NCBI GenBank assembly: GCA_902495705.1
Contig: CABUXT010000022.1
Span: forward strand, 1-38,679
DNA length: 38,679 nt
Direction of reading: 5' to 3'
Origin: an uncultured cyanobacterium
GTDB taxonomy: Bacteria; Cyanobacteriota; Vampirovibrionia; Gastranaerophilales; Gastranaerophilaceae
The notes under the pieces are model-generated. The model did no database searches. It had not been told where the DNA came from and saw only the letters and a list, made by a program, of their open reading frames with translations. The translations under genes were made by a program, and so were the position numbers. Below are positions 24,774 to 33,630 of this stretch, one piece after another; position 1 is the stretch's first letter, and the number at the start of each line of letters is the position of its first letter.

Positions 24774-25209
24774 CTTATGTATCCTTTCTTTTTTAATATT
24801 ATTTCTACTACTATTATTCTAAAATTTTGCACAAAACTACCTAAGACCTGTATCATTAGTCTGATTTGGCCTGTTTTATATTTTGTAGTTCCAGCGGTTC
24901 TTTATGTTCTTATTTTGAATCAAACATTCTGCTTTTTCAAAAATAACGTGCCTTTTAGCCAATGTAGATTTTTCTCCAAATCAGAAAAATCTACAACGCT
25001 ATAATATCAGTGAATATTAGTACTAAAAAAAAGGAGAAAATTAAGCGAATTTTTGCTGATTTTTGCTGATTTTACACATTAATCCTGTTAAAATTCGTCT
25101 ATTTTTAGATACAAATCTTTACAAATTGCCGTAGCAAAATACAGCTCAAACTTAAACAGTGACTGTATTCAACACGAATTGCAGATTTTTTAATTTATAT
25201 GTGTGATGA
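24774..25209. other. Intergenic region with a 13-bp perfect hairpin
   Basis: I see no supported gene in these 436 bases; a 75-codon plus-strand frame lacks a ribosome site. TGTAGATTTTTCT (24963-24975) and AGAAAAATCTACA (24983-24995) form a perfect 13-bp inverted repeat with a 7-base spacer. No T run follows, so it looks more like an operator or RNA stem than a terminator. TATAAT follows on the plus strand at about 25001. A direct repeat TTTTTGCTGA TTTTTGCTGA lies near 25050-25070. Confidence 0.5.
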
Positions 25210-25830
25210 TTATTCATCCAAGTCTTTTATTACAACTTCATTCGTAAAACATATATCTAGTAATTTTTTTATGATTTGAACTTGTTCTCTATTACTATCA
25301 TCTTTTATTAGACTTAACAACGCTTCTTTTCTTCTTTTTCTTAAGTCTGCAAGTCTTTCGTTATCTTTATACTTAATAGAAGATATAAACCTATTAAAAT
25401 CTGTATATTTAAGTTGTTGATTTTCAGTTATTTCCTTTAGCTTATTTAATTCTTCCAATAAGTTTTTGCAATTATCACACTTTTTCTTTTCATTTTTTTT
25501 ATTAAAATCTGGTTCACACCAATGACAAGGTTCAAGTCTATAATCATAACTTAATGCTTTTACTAAACTTCTATGGGTTCCTTTAAATACCTCTTTTGTT
25601 GTTGGGGTAAAAGTCATTTCATCTTCGGTTATTTTATAAGAAAGGTTTAGTGTTCTACCGATTAGAAATTTAAAACCAGTTTGAGGCTCTATAATATGTG
25701 GATATCTATTAGTATTCACAAGCTTGTAAAACTTTGACGCAATATTATACATTTCTTCGTTTTCTTTGTTTATTTCAAGTTTTACAACATTATCCTTATT
25801 AAAGCAGTAGTAAAAATGATGCTTCCGCAT
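25210..25830 (-). pseudogene. C-terminal part of an unknown protein fused behind brxL
   Basis: About 195 genuine residues of a protein I do not recognise. It contains CHWC and CDNC pairs (about 101-121) that could bind zinc, and a helical, charged C-terminus (LADLRKRRKEALLSLIKDD). The apparent start (MRKHHF) is only a shifted reading of brxL sequence. The true start was lost when a deletion joined brxL to this gene near 25810-25825. It would follow brxL in the ancestral island, so it may be a BREX-associated accessory gene. Confidence 0.5.
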
Positions 25831-26758
25831 TAAGTGTTTCTACACCTCTTGAGAAAGATTGGTTAGCCATATAACCTTTCATAATATCAACAAGTGCTTT
25901 ATCGACTTTCTTAGAGCTTCCGGCAAATTCATCAAATGCAATATTGTCCCAATATCCTACAAGTCCTATATCGTGTTTTCTTGAATTGTTTACAAATAGC
26001 TTTGCAGCTGAAACTTCACCACCGGAAATTAATGTTCCATGAGGTGAAAATTCTGTATAAATATGAGATTTACCGGTTCCCTTAGGTCCTAATTCTACTA
26101 GGTTATAATTTCTTTCGCAGAACGGAATTAAACGAACTAATTGAAGAAGTTTGTTTCTCTTACTAAGCATTTCAGGATTAAAACCAATGCTTTGAAGAGT
26201 TAAATCAATCCATTCTTCTGTTGTAAATTTTTCACGCTTTGCGATGTAATCTTCCAAATCAAATTGAGATAATTGAATAGGTTTAACCGATTGTAATATC
26301 CAAGGAATTGTTTTAGCTTCGTCACTATAAAGATATTCAATGTCAGCTAGACACCAAACACCTGAAACAAGTAATCTTGGGTGTTTTTTGTTTACGGTAA
26401 CAGAATCTATAATTACATTATTGATACCCAGATTGGCAAAACTTGCTCTGTAACAATCGTTCTTTTCATCTAACTTTGCTTGAATCTTGTCAATAACCTT
26501 GTAGAAGCCTTTTTCTTTAATGTTTGATTTGATAAGCTCTGCTTCATTTCTATGAACATAGTGTTTTGCAAGAATTGTTTTTACGGATTCAATTCCTTTG
26601 CTAATAGCATCTTCGTCATTCGTTGCACAATACTGTCCTAATAAATATTCTAATACATAAGAAGGTACAACGGCACAGCCTTTCAACTCTTTAACAAGGT
26701 CTTTACGGACTACACAACCTTCAAATACTTCTGTTATTTTTTTATCTAAATCGTTCAT
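25799..26758 (-). pseudogene. brxL: BREX Lon-like ATPase BrxL, N-terminal half only
   Basis: The first 313 or so residues of BrxL, the AAA+ Lon-like protein of type 1-like BREX phage defence. The conserved N-terminus (VVRKDLVKELKG...VPSYVLEYLLG), FTTEEWIDLTLQSIGF, Walker A LGPKGTGKSH (223-232), and GYWDNIAFDEFAG with Walker B near 274-278 are all clear. The frame fails after AEAS, with FLLLL and a stop, where the family continues into the rest of the ATPase and the Lon-like domain (about 680 aa in all). The start has a proper AAGGTGG site and lies 22 bases after pglZ, as in intact BREX operons. The product should be inactive. Confidence 0.88.
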
Positions 26759-26780
26759 TGTTTACCACCTTATGTTTTTA

Positions 26781-27794
26781 TTACAAATCGAAATCTGTTG
26801 AAAATACTAAATTTATAGTGAACGGAATTTTTTGGTAAGGTTCACCAACTTCATCCATATCTTTTATGTATAGATAATAATCCTTTTTCTTTGGCGTAAA
26901 GTTCTTTAATTCAAGAGTTTGCTTGAAAATTCTATCGTCAAGATTGTCAGATTCAACACTGGCATCAATTATAAGTTCATTAGAAACCTGAATATTATCT
27001 TCTTCATCCCAAAGAGAAACACTAAATTTTCTTGGCATTACTGTTTCTGAAATGCTTTCTCTCTGCATAAACGATAGCGTGAACTTGTTGTTTGTAATTT
27101 TTCTTGAAGTGTTTTCAAGAATCAAATCAACTTTCTTAATTTCTTGTTTTTTGTTCTGTTTGATTTTTAGAACAGGGATTACTATTTCTTGTAAACTAGC
27201 TCCACCATGAACATATTTTATTCCACTTCCGGCAGTTTTAAACCTGTTAATATTTTGAGGAATAGATGCTTTTAGGTCAGAATCTTTTAGTATGTAGTTC
27301 ATATCAAAATTCATTACACCTGTTAGATCAATTCCACTTTCTGAAAGTATAAATCGTTTTGAAATCTCTTTTGCATCAGGAGAACCAACTGTAATTTTTT
27401 GACGTTCTTCTAAATCACTATACTGATACAAAAATCCATGGTCGGCTGTTAAGATAACATTTCCTGCAAGAGAATTGTTAAAAATAAACTTAACCTTTTC
27501 TTGTATTTCTGTTATAGCCATTTGAGCAGCATCAAAAACTTTGTCTTCTGAATGTTCTCCGGCACTATCAATAGTGTCGTGGTAAATGTAGCAAACCTCT
27601 AAACCACTGAATATTTCTCTCAATTCTTCTCTTGGTAAATCGTTCAAATCTTTGAAGTTGAGAACTTTTGATTTTGGTTGTGTGGTTTGTAGGATTTTTT
27701 CTCTTTGTTCGGCATTTTTAGTAGAAATTCCATTGTTTAAGGTTTCACCTTTTTCTGTGTATTGCATTTCATCATGTGGTAATAAAGCCGCCAT
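26781..27794 (-). pseudogene. pglZ: BREX phosphatase-like PglZ, C-terminal part
   Basis: 337 codons matching the back half of PglZ, the alkaline-phosphatase-fold protein of BREX. YHDTIDSAGEHSED (71-84), VILTADHGFLYQ (113-124) and HGGASLQEIVIPVL are family motifs that hold metal ligands. The front, including the first metal site, is missing; full PglZ is about 800-880 aa. The first residues (MAALLPH) are native interior sequence. A TGA two codons upstream and the overlap with the membrane-protein frame mark a deletion joint near 27795. There is no ribosome site. The downstream spacing to brxL is native. Confidence 0.88.
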
Positions 27795-28399
27795 ACATCA
27801 TAATCTACACCTTTTTCTTGCTTATAAAAGTTTAATAAATCATCAACACAAAAAACTATATTATTTTCTCCTATTTTAGAAATAAAATCTTTTTTATACT
27901 TTGGATCGCCTTTTTCTAAATACCATCGGTGTTCAGCAATTTGTCTTTGTGTAAATTGATAAATGTCTATAAATTCTGCAAGAATATTTTCTAAACCTTG
28001 AGTATTAGTTTTAAAATCTGTATTTATCTTGCACAAATAGTTGTATGTTTTTTGAAAATTTCTTATTTCAAAATCATTGTTAAAATAGTCATTTCTACAA
28101 CTCTTAGAGATTATGCAATCTTTATCTTTTTCAAAGTAATAAGAGATTTTTAATAATGTTTTTAATAATTCACTCAAATCATTTAAATGTGATACGTAAT
28201 GGTTATAACGATATTCATAAAGTCTTCTTTTTTTATCAAATTCAGCCGTTTTGTAGACTGCTAGCCAAGTGATTAAACCTGTTATTGTCGCTCCAACAAG
28301 AGTTGCCAACCAATTTAAATCATTTGAGTACCAATGAATATGTGCAATTAAAAATAAAATTATTAATGACAATGTAATAATTGTGATATTTTTCCACAT
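27737..28399 (-). pseudogene. Two-TM membrane protein inserted between pglX and pglZ, 3' truncated
   Basis: The start is sound (ATG at 28399 with AGGAAAGGTG, directly after the pglX stop). Residues 5-22 and 30-48 are membrane helices. The rest is a helical cytosolic part with no known motif. The last 20 or so residues (from RLYYHMMK) are pglZ sequence read in the wrong frame, so the native C-terminus has been cut off at the deletion joint. It was presumably an accessory gene within the BREX operon. It may still make a near-complete protein if only the tail was lost; how much is missing is unknown. Confidence 0.55.
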
Positions 28400-28400
28400 C

Positions 28401-28535
28401 TTATTTCACCTTTCCTACTACATCTTTTTCAGCTTCTAGTAAACCTTTGAATTTGGCATAGTTTACTTTTACACCATCATCAAGGTCGAGTTGAGCCATA
28501 TTCTTTTGCATCATTGAATGTTGTCTGTAGTAGCT
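28401..28535 (-). pseudogene. pglX: Last 44 codons of the BREX methyltransferase PglX
   Basis: The minus-strand frame from 28535 to a TAA at 28401 reads SYYRQHSMMQKN... then LDLDDGVKVNYAKFKGLL. This is the characteristic C-terminal end of PglX/BrxX methyltransferases. Everything before it (about 1,100 codons with the SAM-binding and NPPY motifs) is gone. A TAG at 28536-28538 and the shift of the brxC frame place the joint near 28520-28540. It lies exactly where pglX should be, between brxC and pglZ, which confirms the ancestral BREX order. Confidence 0.7.
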
Positions 28536-30309
28536 CTATTTGAGATTGAGCTAACAGTTGATTTTCAACGCCATTCATCAAACATTCTTTTACTTTTGAA
28601 TCACTCATCCAATTTGATTCTTGAATTGATGTAATATTTAATTCCGTAACTTTATTAGAGATATTTTTATCATATTCTCTGGCTTTCATAATCACGGCAA
28701 GTTGAGCAAGTTGTGCCGCTCTATCACAAATATCCAAATCTTTCAATGCCTCTGCATTAGGATTTGTTAGTTTGGTTTGAGTTGCAGATAATTTAGCATA
28801 AATTTCTTTATCTTCCTTAATATGCTCCTTGATTAAAGATAATTTTGTATAAGTGTTTTCCACAACTTGTTTCAAAGCATTTTCAAGTTTAGCAGCAGCA
28901 GATGTTGCACTAACTTCCAAAATATTTCCGGCAGAATAGAATGTAGATTCTAAAATAGCTTGTTCAAGCAAAGTCTTTACTCTGCGTTTTCTGTCAATCA
29001 GTTCTCCACCTTTGCTTTTCAAAATAATATCTTGAATTTCGGTTTGTTTAACACTGTTTTTCTGTTTGATATATTTATCTGTTTTTAAAACAGTTTCCAA
29101 CTCTTGCATATAGCCGTTATCTTTAAGTTTAATAAACAAGATATTTTCAGCCATAAATTTAAGTTTTAAATCATTATCCGACCATTTATAATCAGGGTTC
29201 ATTGAAGTAAGAAACTTAACTTCAATATCTTCTGACGGATTTCCTCTAACAATATCATCTACTCTACGAGTGAAATAATAAGAATGGTTTGGAATAGGAG
29301 TTATAGATTTTTTATCAAAAATTTCTTCATAAATATTTCTATAAACTTCATTCAAAACATCACTTGAATCAATTGTTGTATTTTTAATTCCTCTTGAAAC
29401 ATCTTGTTCTTCGTTGGTTAAGAAATTATAAACTTCACCGTTTTGTTGAATCAACGTAGCACGTTTCAATCTTGTTAATGCCGATTCAATTTTAGATTTT
29501 AATTCGTTCTTGCTTTCATTGATGTTTGAAATCATCAATGTTGCCAAGTTTTCAATGTCACAAGGAACATCTTTGATATATTTGGTTAAGAATAAAACTG
29601 TTAAAACTTCGATATCAAAGTCTTCTATATCCTCGTTGCCAATTTTTGCTTGTTCAATAATTCTTACAATGTCTGTATCAATAAAGGTTCTGATTGTTTG
29701 GTAAAATACATTGAATGGAATAAGTTCTTCAACTTCTTTATCTCCATATTCTTTTAGTGCATTATGAAAAGCATTTAGCATTGATCTTTCACCGGAAGCT
29801 AAATGAGCGCCAGCATGAGAGAATTTTCTCAATGAACTGAATACTTCTTGCAAGAGCTTAAATTGATATGGCACAAAAGGGTAGCAATCAATGAAATCAG
29901 TGTTCTTTTCATAAGATTTCATTCCGGCAGTTTGGCTTGAAAATGTAATCAAGTTTGCCAAAATCTTTTCTTGTTCATTATAATGCTGGTCTAAAATTTG
30001 CTTTGCAGTTTCAGTTTTATCTAACAACCTTCTTTTAATAACTTCATCTGTATTTGAGCTGGAAAGACTTAATTTAGTATCAAATCTACCTTGAATTTTA
30101 GAAAAATCTTGATCTCTAAAACGTTCTTTTGTAATAGAGTCGATTGCTTCTTGAGAAGTTACCATTACCCAAGCTCGGCCATTACAGATACTTCCAAGAT
30201 TTTCTACGACAGTTTGTAAGTTTAGCATTAAATTCGTGTTGTCACTGATAAATTGCCCGATTTCATCAACTAAGAAATCGGATTTTAAAACCCACCCACA
30301 TTCCACCAC
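28480..30309 (-). pseudogene. brxC: BREX ATPase BrxC/PglY, internal fragment
   Basis: About 590 residues from the middle of BrxC, the large P-loop ATPase of BREX (about 1,200 aa when whole). The fragment opens at the Walker B segment FLVDEIGQFI (about 12-21), followed by VENLGSICNGRAWVMVTSQE, FPFVPYQFKLLQ-like CYPFVPYQFKLLQEVF and AGAHLASGERSML, all typical. The P-loop and N-terminus are missing at the right joint (about 30290). The last 15 or so residues are pglX sequence out of frame. The GTG start is only where the frame happens to open. It cannot hydrolyse ATP without its P-loop. Confidence 0.88.
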
Positions 30310-30914
30310 CTCTATTGCAACGTGGAGTGTGGTGCTGGGTGTGGTTTTTCAATCTAAACTAATAATTTCTCTCAACCATTAAACACAAGTATGTTCTTAC
30401 ATTTCTGACCAAAATAATTTTCCGGTAGTTTTCTTTGAAAATTGAATTTATTTATCCCTTTTAAAGTCTAAAAATAAACTATTTCAATAGAGAACTACGG
30501 CAATTATGACTTGTTTTTAAAACAAAAATTTGTGCAGGAGGGAAAACTAGGCTAACGAAGTTTAAAACTAACTTTGTGGCAGGATTGTGGCAAAATGCTG
30601 GCATTAATATGGAACATTGTAAAAGGCTCTAAACCTTAACCTAATAAAATTCGTATCCTTTTACTATAATAAAATATCCACAGAGAGGCCGCTGATGCGA
30701 GTTTGCAGGTGTGTTTAAGTATATTGGCATAAGTTTATATAATTTAAACTTCAATTCCCTTAAAACTCGCGTGAATAGTGACAAAACAAGATTATCTTTG
30801 TGGCACTTGAAAACTCGCAGAAATTAAAGTTTAAACTCCGCGATTCTTGTAATAGAAATGCCGCAAAATTACAAGTGCTTTATGAAAGTTTGCATTCTCG
30901 TAACCAATTCCACT
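30310..30914. other. 605 bases without a gene between the brxC joint and hipA
   Basis: I find no supported coding frame on either strand. At the left edge, 30290-30345 is an unusually GC-rich hairpin, CACATTCCAC/GTGGAGTGTG with flanking CCCACC/GGGTG, lying on the brxC joint. A TATAAT-bearing stretch near 30665 and the CCGCTGATGCGAG block follow. At 30803-30877, GCACTTG/CAAGTGC encloses CTTGTAAT/ATTACAAG, with the two stems overlapping. A word like AAACTCGC recurs four times in 30700-30840. Part of this may be a small RNA or the remains of the BREX promoter region. Confidence 0.45.
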
Positions 30915-32144
30915 CTATATTTTAAATGCTACTTCCATTTTATCAATCTCTGATTTTGATAAACCAAACTGTTTTGCAACGATTTTCCAGTTTTTAATTT
31001 TATTCTTCATGTCTGAAATTATAGTTTCAGCAGTTTCTATGCTTATTTCAAAATATTCACAAACTTCTAATGCCAAGTCTAAGGATTGAGAATTGTCGGA
31101 TTCTGTAATATATGTACTCAATACATTTTTGTTATCACAACTTGGATTTACATCATATAACGGTGAAAGTTTCCAACCTGTTTCGTTTATATACAAAAAA
31201 CCATGATTTCTTAAATGATCATCTGTATTTGATATTAGAATAGAAAATACTATTCTTTTCCATAATTCTTTCAAATCTTCTTTTGGAACAGCTCCGTTTT
31301 GTCTAATAGCATCTGCTATATCTAAATAACTATGTGTTTGAGAATCGTTATCAATTGCATTTAACATACTCATTGCTGATAAAAACGGAATTCTAGTGTT
31401 TCCATTTCTGTCAAATCGCTTTAAAACAATTACATTCTTCTTTCCGGCTTTATGCAACGACCACTCTTGAACATTTAATCCACAATCTTTTGCAAGAGTG
31501 AGAGCAACAGCTTCCCATAAAACATTATTAGTGTAATCATCCTTTTTAGGAAATTTAGCAATACAAAGATTGCCATCTTTATCAATAACACTAGCTTTAG
31601 GTCTTGCTCCTCCTAATGAAGAACCTGGAGCTAATAATAGTTGCAAATCGTTATTTCTTTCTTCAAAATCTACAACTTTTTCAGTTGCAGCAAGGAGTTT
31701 TGTCAAATTAACTAACGGAGGAATTGATTTTAAACTTCCGGGAAATAAAAAATCATTATTATCTTCCGTTCTAAAACGCAATGCTCCCTGTCTTGCATAA
31801 TCATTCACATATAAAAGATAGTCTATTTCATTAAGAGTTCTTGGGCTTCTATTTTCATCTTTTGCAATTTGAGCTTCATATCTTCTCATAAGAATTCTCC
31901 CCCAAGTGTCTGGAGCCGAATCCCCGAAAGATCCAAACAACGGAGTTTGTCTTGGGTTTACTTGTTTCCCTGCACCAAAGAATAAAGCCGGTTCTAAAGA
32001 AAATGCTTTTGGATTTTTTAGCCAATCTTTTGAATATTCAAAATCAGAAGTTTCCCTTCCTCTATTGAAATGTGACCATAAAGTTCCTACAAAATAATTT
32101 TCATTACTTAATGATATGTAAACTAGAATTTTCTTATCTGACAT
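30915..32144 (-). CDS. hipA: HipA-family serine/threonine kinase toxin
   Basis: A 409-aa kinase of the HipA family. These enzymes phosphorylate a translation factor or tRNA synthetase (GltX for E. coli HipA) and induce dormancy. The N-terminal subdomain (1-130) has the usual GDSAPDTWGR. GSSLGGARPKA (174-184) is the Gly-rich loop with the regulatory Ser. K197 in AKFPK fits the ATP lysine, TDDHLRNHGF (307-316) is the catalytic loop and YDVNPS (330-335) the metal-binding motif. It is full length and apparently intact, in contrast to its neighbours. Its start overlaps the hipB stop by one base (TAATG), giving coupled translation. Confidence 0.93.
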   Translation of the reverse strand: MSDKKILVYISLSNENYFVGTLWSHFNRGRETSDFEYSKDWLKNPKAFSLEPALFFGAGKQVNPRQTPLFGSFGDSAPDTWGRILMRRYEAQIAKDENRSPRTLNEIDYLLYVNDYARQGALRFRTEDNNDFLFPGSLKSIPPLVNLTKLLAATEKVVDFEERNNDLQLLLAPGSSLGGARPKASVIDKDGNLCIAKFPKKDDYTNNVLWEAVALTLAKDCGLNVQEWSLHKAGKKNVIVLKRFDRNGNTRIPFLSAMSMLNAIDNDSQTHSYLDIADAIRQNGAVPKEDLKELWKRIVFSILISNTDDHLRNHGFLYINETGWKLSPLYDVNPSCDNKNVLSTYITESDNSQSLDLALEVCEYFEISIETAETIISDMKNKIKNWKIVAKQFGLSKSEIDKMEVAFKI

Positions 32145-32467
32145 TACTTTTTCTCTTCTCTTGTATAATAAACACGTTTAGGTAAATTTTCTTTATCGTA
32201 CATTTTACCAACAACATCATTGTCCGGTTCTGCAAGATTATAAACATTATCAATCAGGCCTAATACAAACATTACTTTTGTATAAATACCGATAGATACA
32301 CCGGCATCTCCTTTCTCAACTTTTGTTAATGTAACGTGAGTAATTCCGGCACGTTCCTCAACTAAAGTCATTGTAAGTCGCCTTTTGATTCTTGCTTCTT
32401 TTAAATCTGCACCAAGTTTTTGTAATGCTTTATTTACAGGTATTGGTAATTTTGTTTGCTTTTTCAT
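32144..32467 (-). CDS. hipB: HipB-like XRE antitoxin
   Basis: A 107-aa DNA-binding antitoxin. Its helix-turn-helix lies at about 17-70 (LGADLKEARIKRRLTMTLVE, then VTLTKVEKGDAGVSI), with a basic C-terminal tail. It precedes hipA with a one-base overlap, the standard hipBA layout. No Shine-Dalgarno site precedes the ATG, and a -10-like TATAGT lies about 11 bases upstream, so the leader is very short. It should repress its own operon by binding the duplicated boxes at 32476-32520. Confidence 0.85.
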   Translation of the reverse strand: MKKQTKLPIPVNKALQKLGADLKEARIKRRLTMTLVEERAGITHVTLTKVEKGDAGVSIGIYTKVMFVLGLIDNVYNLAEPDNDVVGKMYDKENLPKRVYYTREEKK

Positions 32468-32475
32468 AATTAAAA

Positions 32476-32520
32476 TATACTATAATATACATTATGTAAC
32501 ACTAAATATAGTATAATATA
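32476..32520 (-). promoter_or_regulatory. hipBA promoter/operator repeats
   Basis: TATACTATAATATA (32476-32489) and TATAGTATAATATA (32507-32520) differ at one base and are 31 bp apart, on the same face of the helix. The proximal copy begins nine bases from the hipB start and covers the likely -10 box. Paired operators are normal for HipB autoregulation. Confidence 0.6.
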
Positions 32521-32707
32521 TTTTATTTCTTAATTCAAGTGTATTTATATTTTTATTAAATAAAGATATAAACATTCCCAAAATAGTTCCATCGACTCCT
32601 CAAACGTCAAATTTTCAAAAAGTATGGTTTCGGGGAAAGTATTGTGTATATTGAGTTTTAGAAATTTACCTTATGCCTAAAATAGACTCCAAAAGCCTCT
32701 TTTACAG

Positions 32708-32755
32708 CTGTCACGCATGAGGTCGCGAGTTCGAGCCTCGTCGTTCCCGCCATTT
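32708..32755 (+). repeat. attR: third copy of the 48-bp att core
   Basis: Identical to the cores at 6877 and 22574. It is the outer right boundary of element 2. Like the middle copy it has no tRNA 5' half. Confidence 0.95.
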
Positions 32756-32945
32756 AAAGAGACTTTTAATAGTCTCTTTTTTAGTGTCAAATTTCTGTGT
32801 GTAATGTGTGGGTAATTAAATTTTCAAAACTTAAACGCAAGGATGTGAACCTTAAAAACAGATATGTGAATCCAAAACTAAAAAATTCCTATTTGGTTTT
32901 GTATCTTTAGTATATGATACAGAAACTTAAAACATTTATTATTAC
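32756..32945. mobile_element. Fossil left end of a third, element 1-like insertion
   Basis: For about 180 bases after the att core this stretch follows 6925-7105 closely. It has the same terminator (AAAGAGACT/AGTCTCTTT at 32756-32779), the arm repeats GTGTGTAAT (32797) and GTGGGTAAT (32808), and the block AACTTAAACGCAAGGATGTG. A degraded version of the integrase terminator and the final integrase codons follow (AATGTTTTAAGT on the minus strand against AATATTTTAAGT). It then ends at the stop codon of the response regulator gene. It is best read as the end of an older element of the element 1 family whose body was deleted. Confidence 0.7.
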
Positions 32946-33620
32946 CTATTTCATAAAATAGACCATGCAAGGGCGGCCGCCGGTGTCGTAGTTGATTTGT
33001 TCTATAACTTCGTTATTTTTTGTCAAATAGTGCATATATTTGCGGACTGTTACTTTTGAAATATCCAAAAACGCAGCAATTTGTTCTGATGTATGTCCGC
33101 TATTTGAATCTTCCTTCAAGTATTCTCGGATTTTATTTAAGGTTTTTTCTTGAATACCTTTTGGAAATTCTGCATTATTATTTGCCAAATGTTCGCTATT
33201 CAAAATTTCGTCGATTCTATTTTGGTCAAGCACGCAAACATTATTTTTTTGTATACTAAATTCTACAAATTTGTCCAGCGCCTGTTGAAATCGTTCCTGT
33301 ACAAAAGGTTTGACAAGGTAATCAATGACCCCAAAGTTTAAAACAGTATCAAGAGTATTTTTATCATTTGATGCCGTAACCATAATGATATCGGTATTTA
33401 TCTCTGCTGCTCTAATCTTTTTTAGCAAAGATAAACCGTCTAACACCGGCATATAAACATCAAGGATTGCCAAATCCACTTGATTTTCTGATAAATATTT
33501 AAAAGCATCGTTTCCGTTCCTAAATGATTGAACAACAGAAAATCTCTTGTCCTGTTCGACATAGTGATTATTTATCATTGCAACCATAGGGTCATCTTCT
33601 ACGATTATAACCTTGTACAT
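32946..33620 (-). CDS. CitB/DcuR-family response regulator
   Basis: A 224-aa transcriptional response regulator. The receiver domain (1-120) has D9/D10, the phosphoacceptor D54 in AILDVYMP, T82 and K104 in DYLVKPF. The C-terminal 80 residues form the helix-turn-helix of the CitB/DcuR/MalR group (TSEQIAAFLDISKVTVRKYM, then GRPCMVYF). These regulators respond to carboxylates such as citrate, fumarate or malate through CitA/DcuS kinases. AGAGGT precedes the ATG, and it is last in the operon cat1-kinase-lactonase-regulator. It probably controls this operon and the divergent sucD genes. Its stop abuts the fossil element end. Confidence 0.92.
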   Translation of the reverse strand: MYKVIIVEDDPMVAMINNHYVEQDKRFSVVQSFRNGNDAFKYLSENQVDLAILDVYMPVLDGLSLLKKIRAAEINTDIIMVTASNDKNTLDTVLNFGVIDYLVKPFVQERFQQALDKFVEFSIQKNNVCVLDQNRIDEILNSEHLANNNAEFPKGIQEKTLNKIREYLKEDSNSGHTSEQIAAFLDISKVTVRKYMHYLTKNNEVIEQINYDTGGRPCMVYFMK

Positions 33621-33630
33621 TCAATACCTC

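Larger units (their letters stand above)
22574..32755. mobile_element. Integrative element 2 (about 10.1 kb, decayed defence island)
   Basis: It lies between the second and third att cores. As in element 1, the integrase is at the left end reading outward. The cargo is a retron-type reverse transcriptase, a BREX locus in canonical order and a hipBA pair. Nearly all genes except hipBA are truncated and fused end to end by deletions, and the integrase has lost its arm-binding domain. The element is probably unable to move by itself. No replication genes remain. Confidence 0.8.

Noticed and set aside
24777..25004. 75-codon plus-strand frame
   Set aside because: No ribosome site, runs through a 13-bp inverted repeat, and is opposite in direction to all neighbours.
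30663..30720. Minus-strand frame reading CKLASAASLWIFYYS
   Set aside because: Short, no start or ribosome site. It resembles chance frames over structured DNA.
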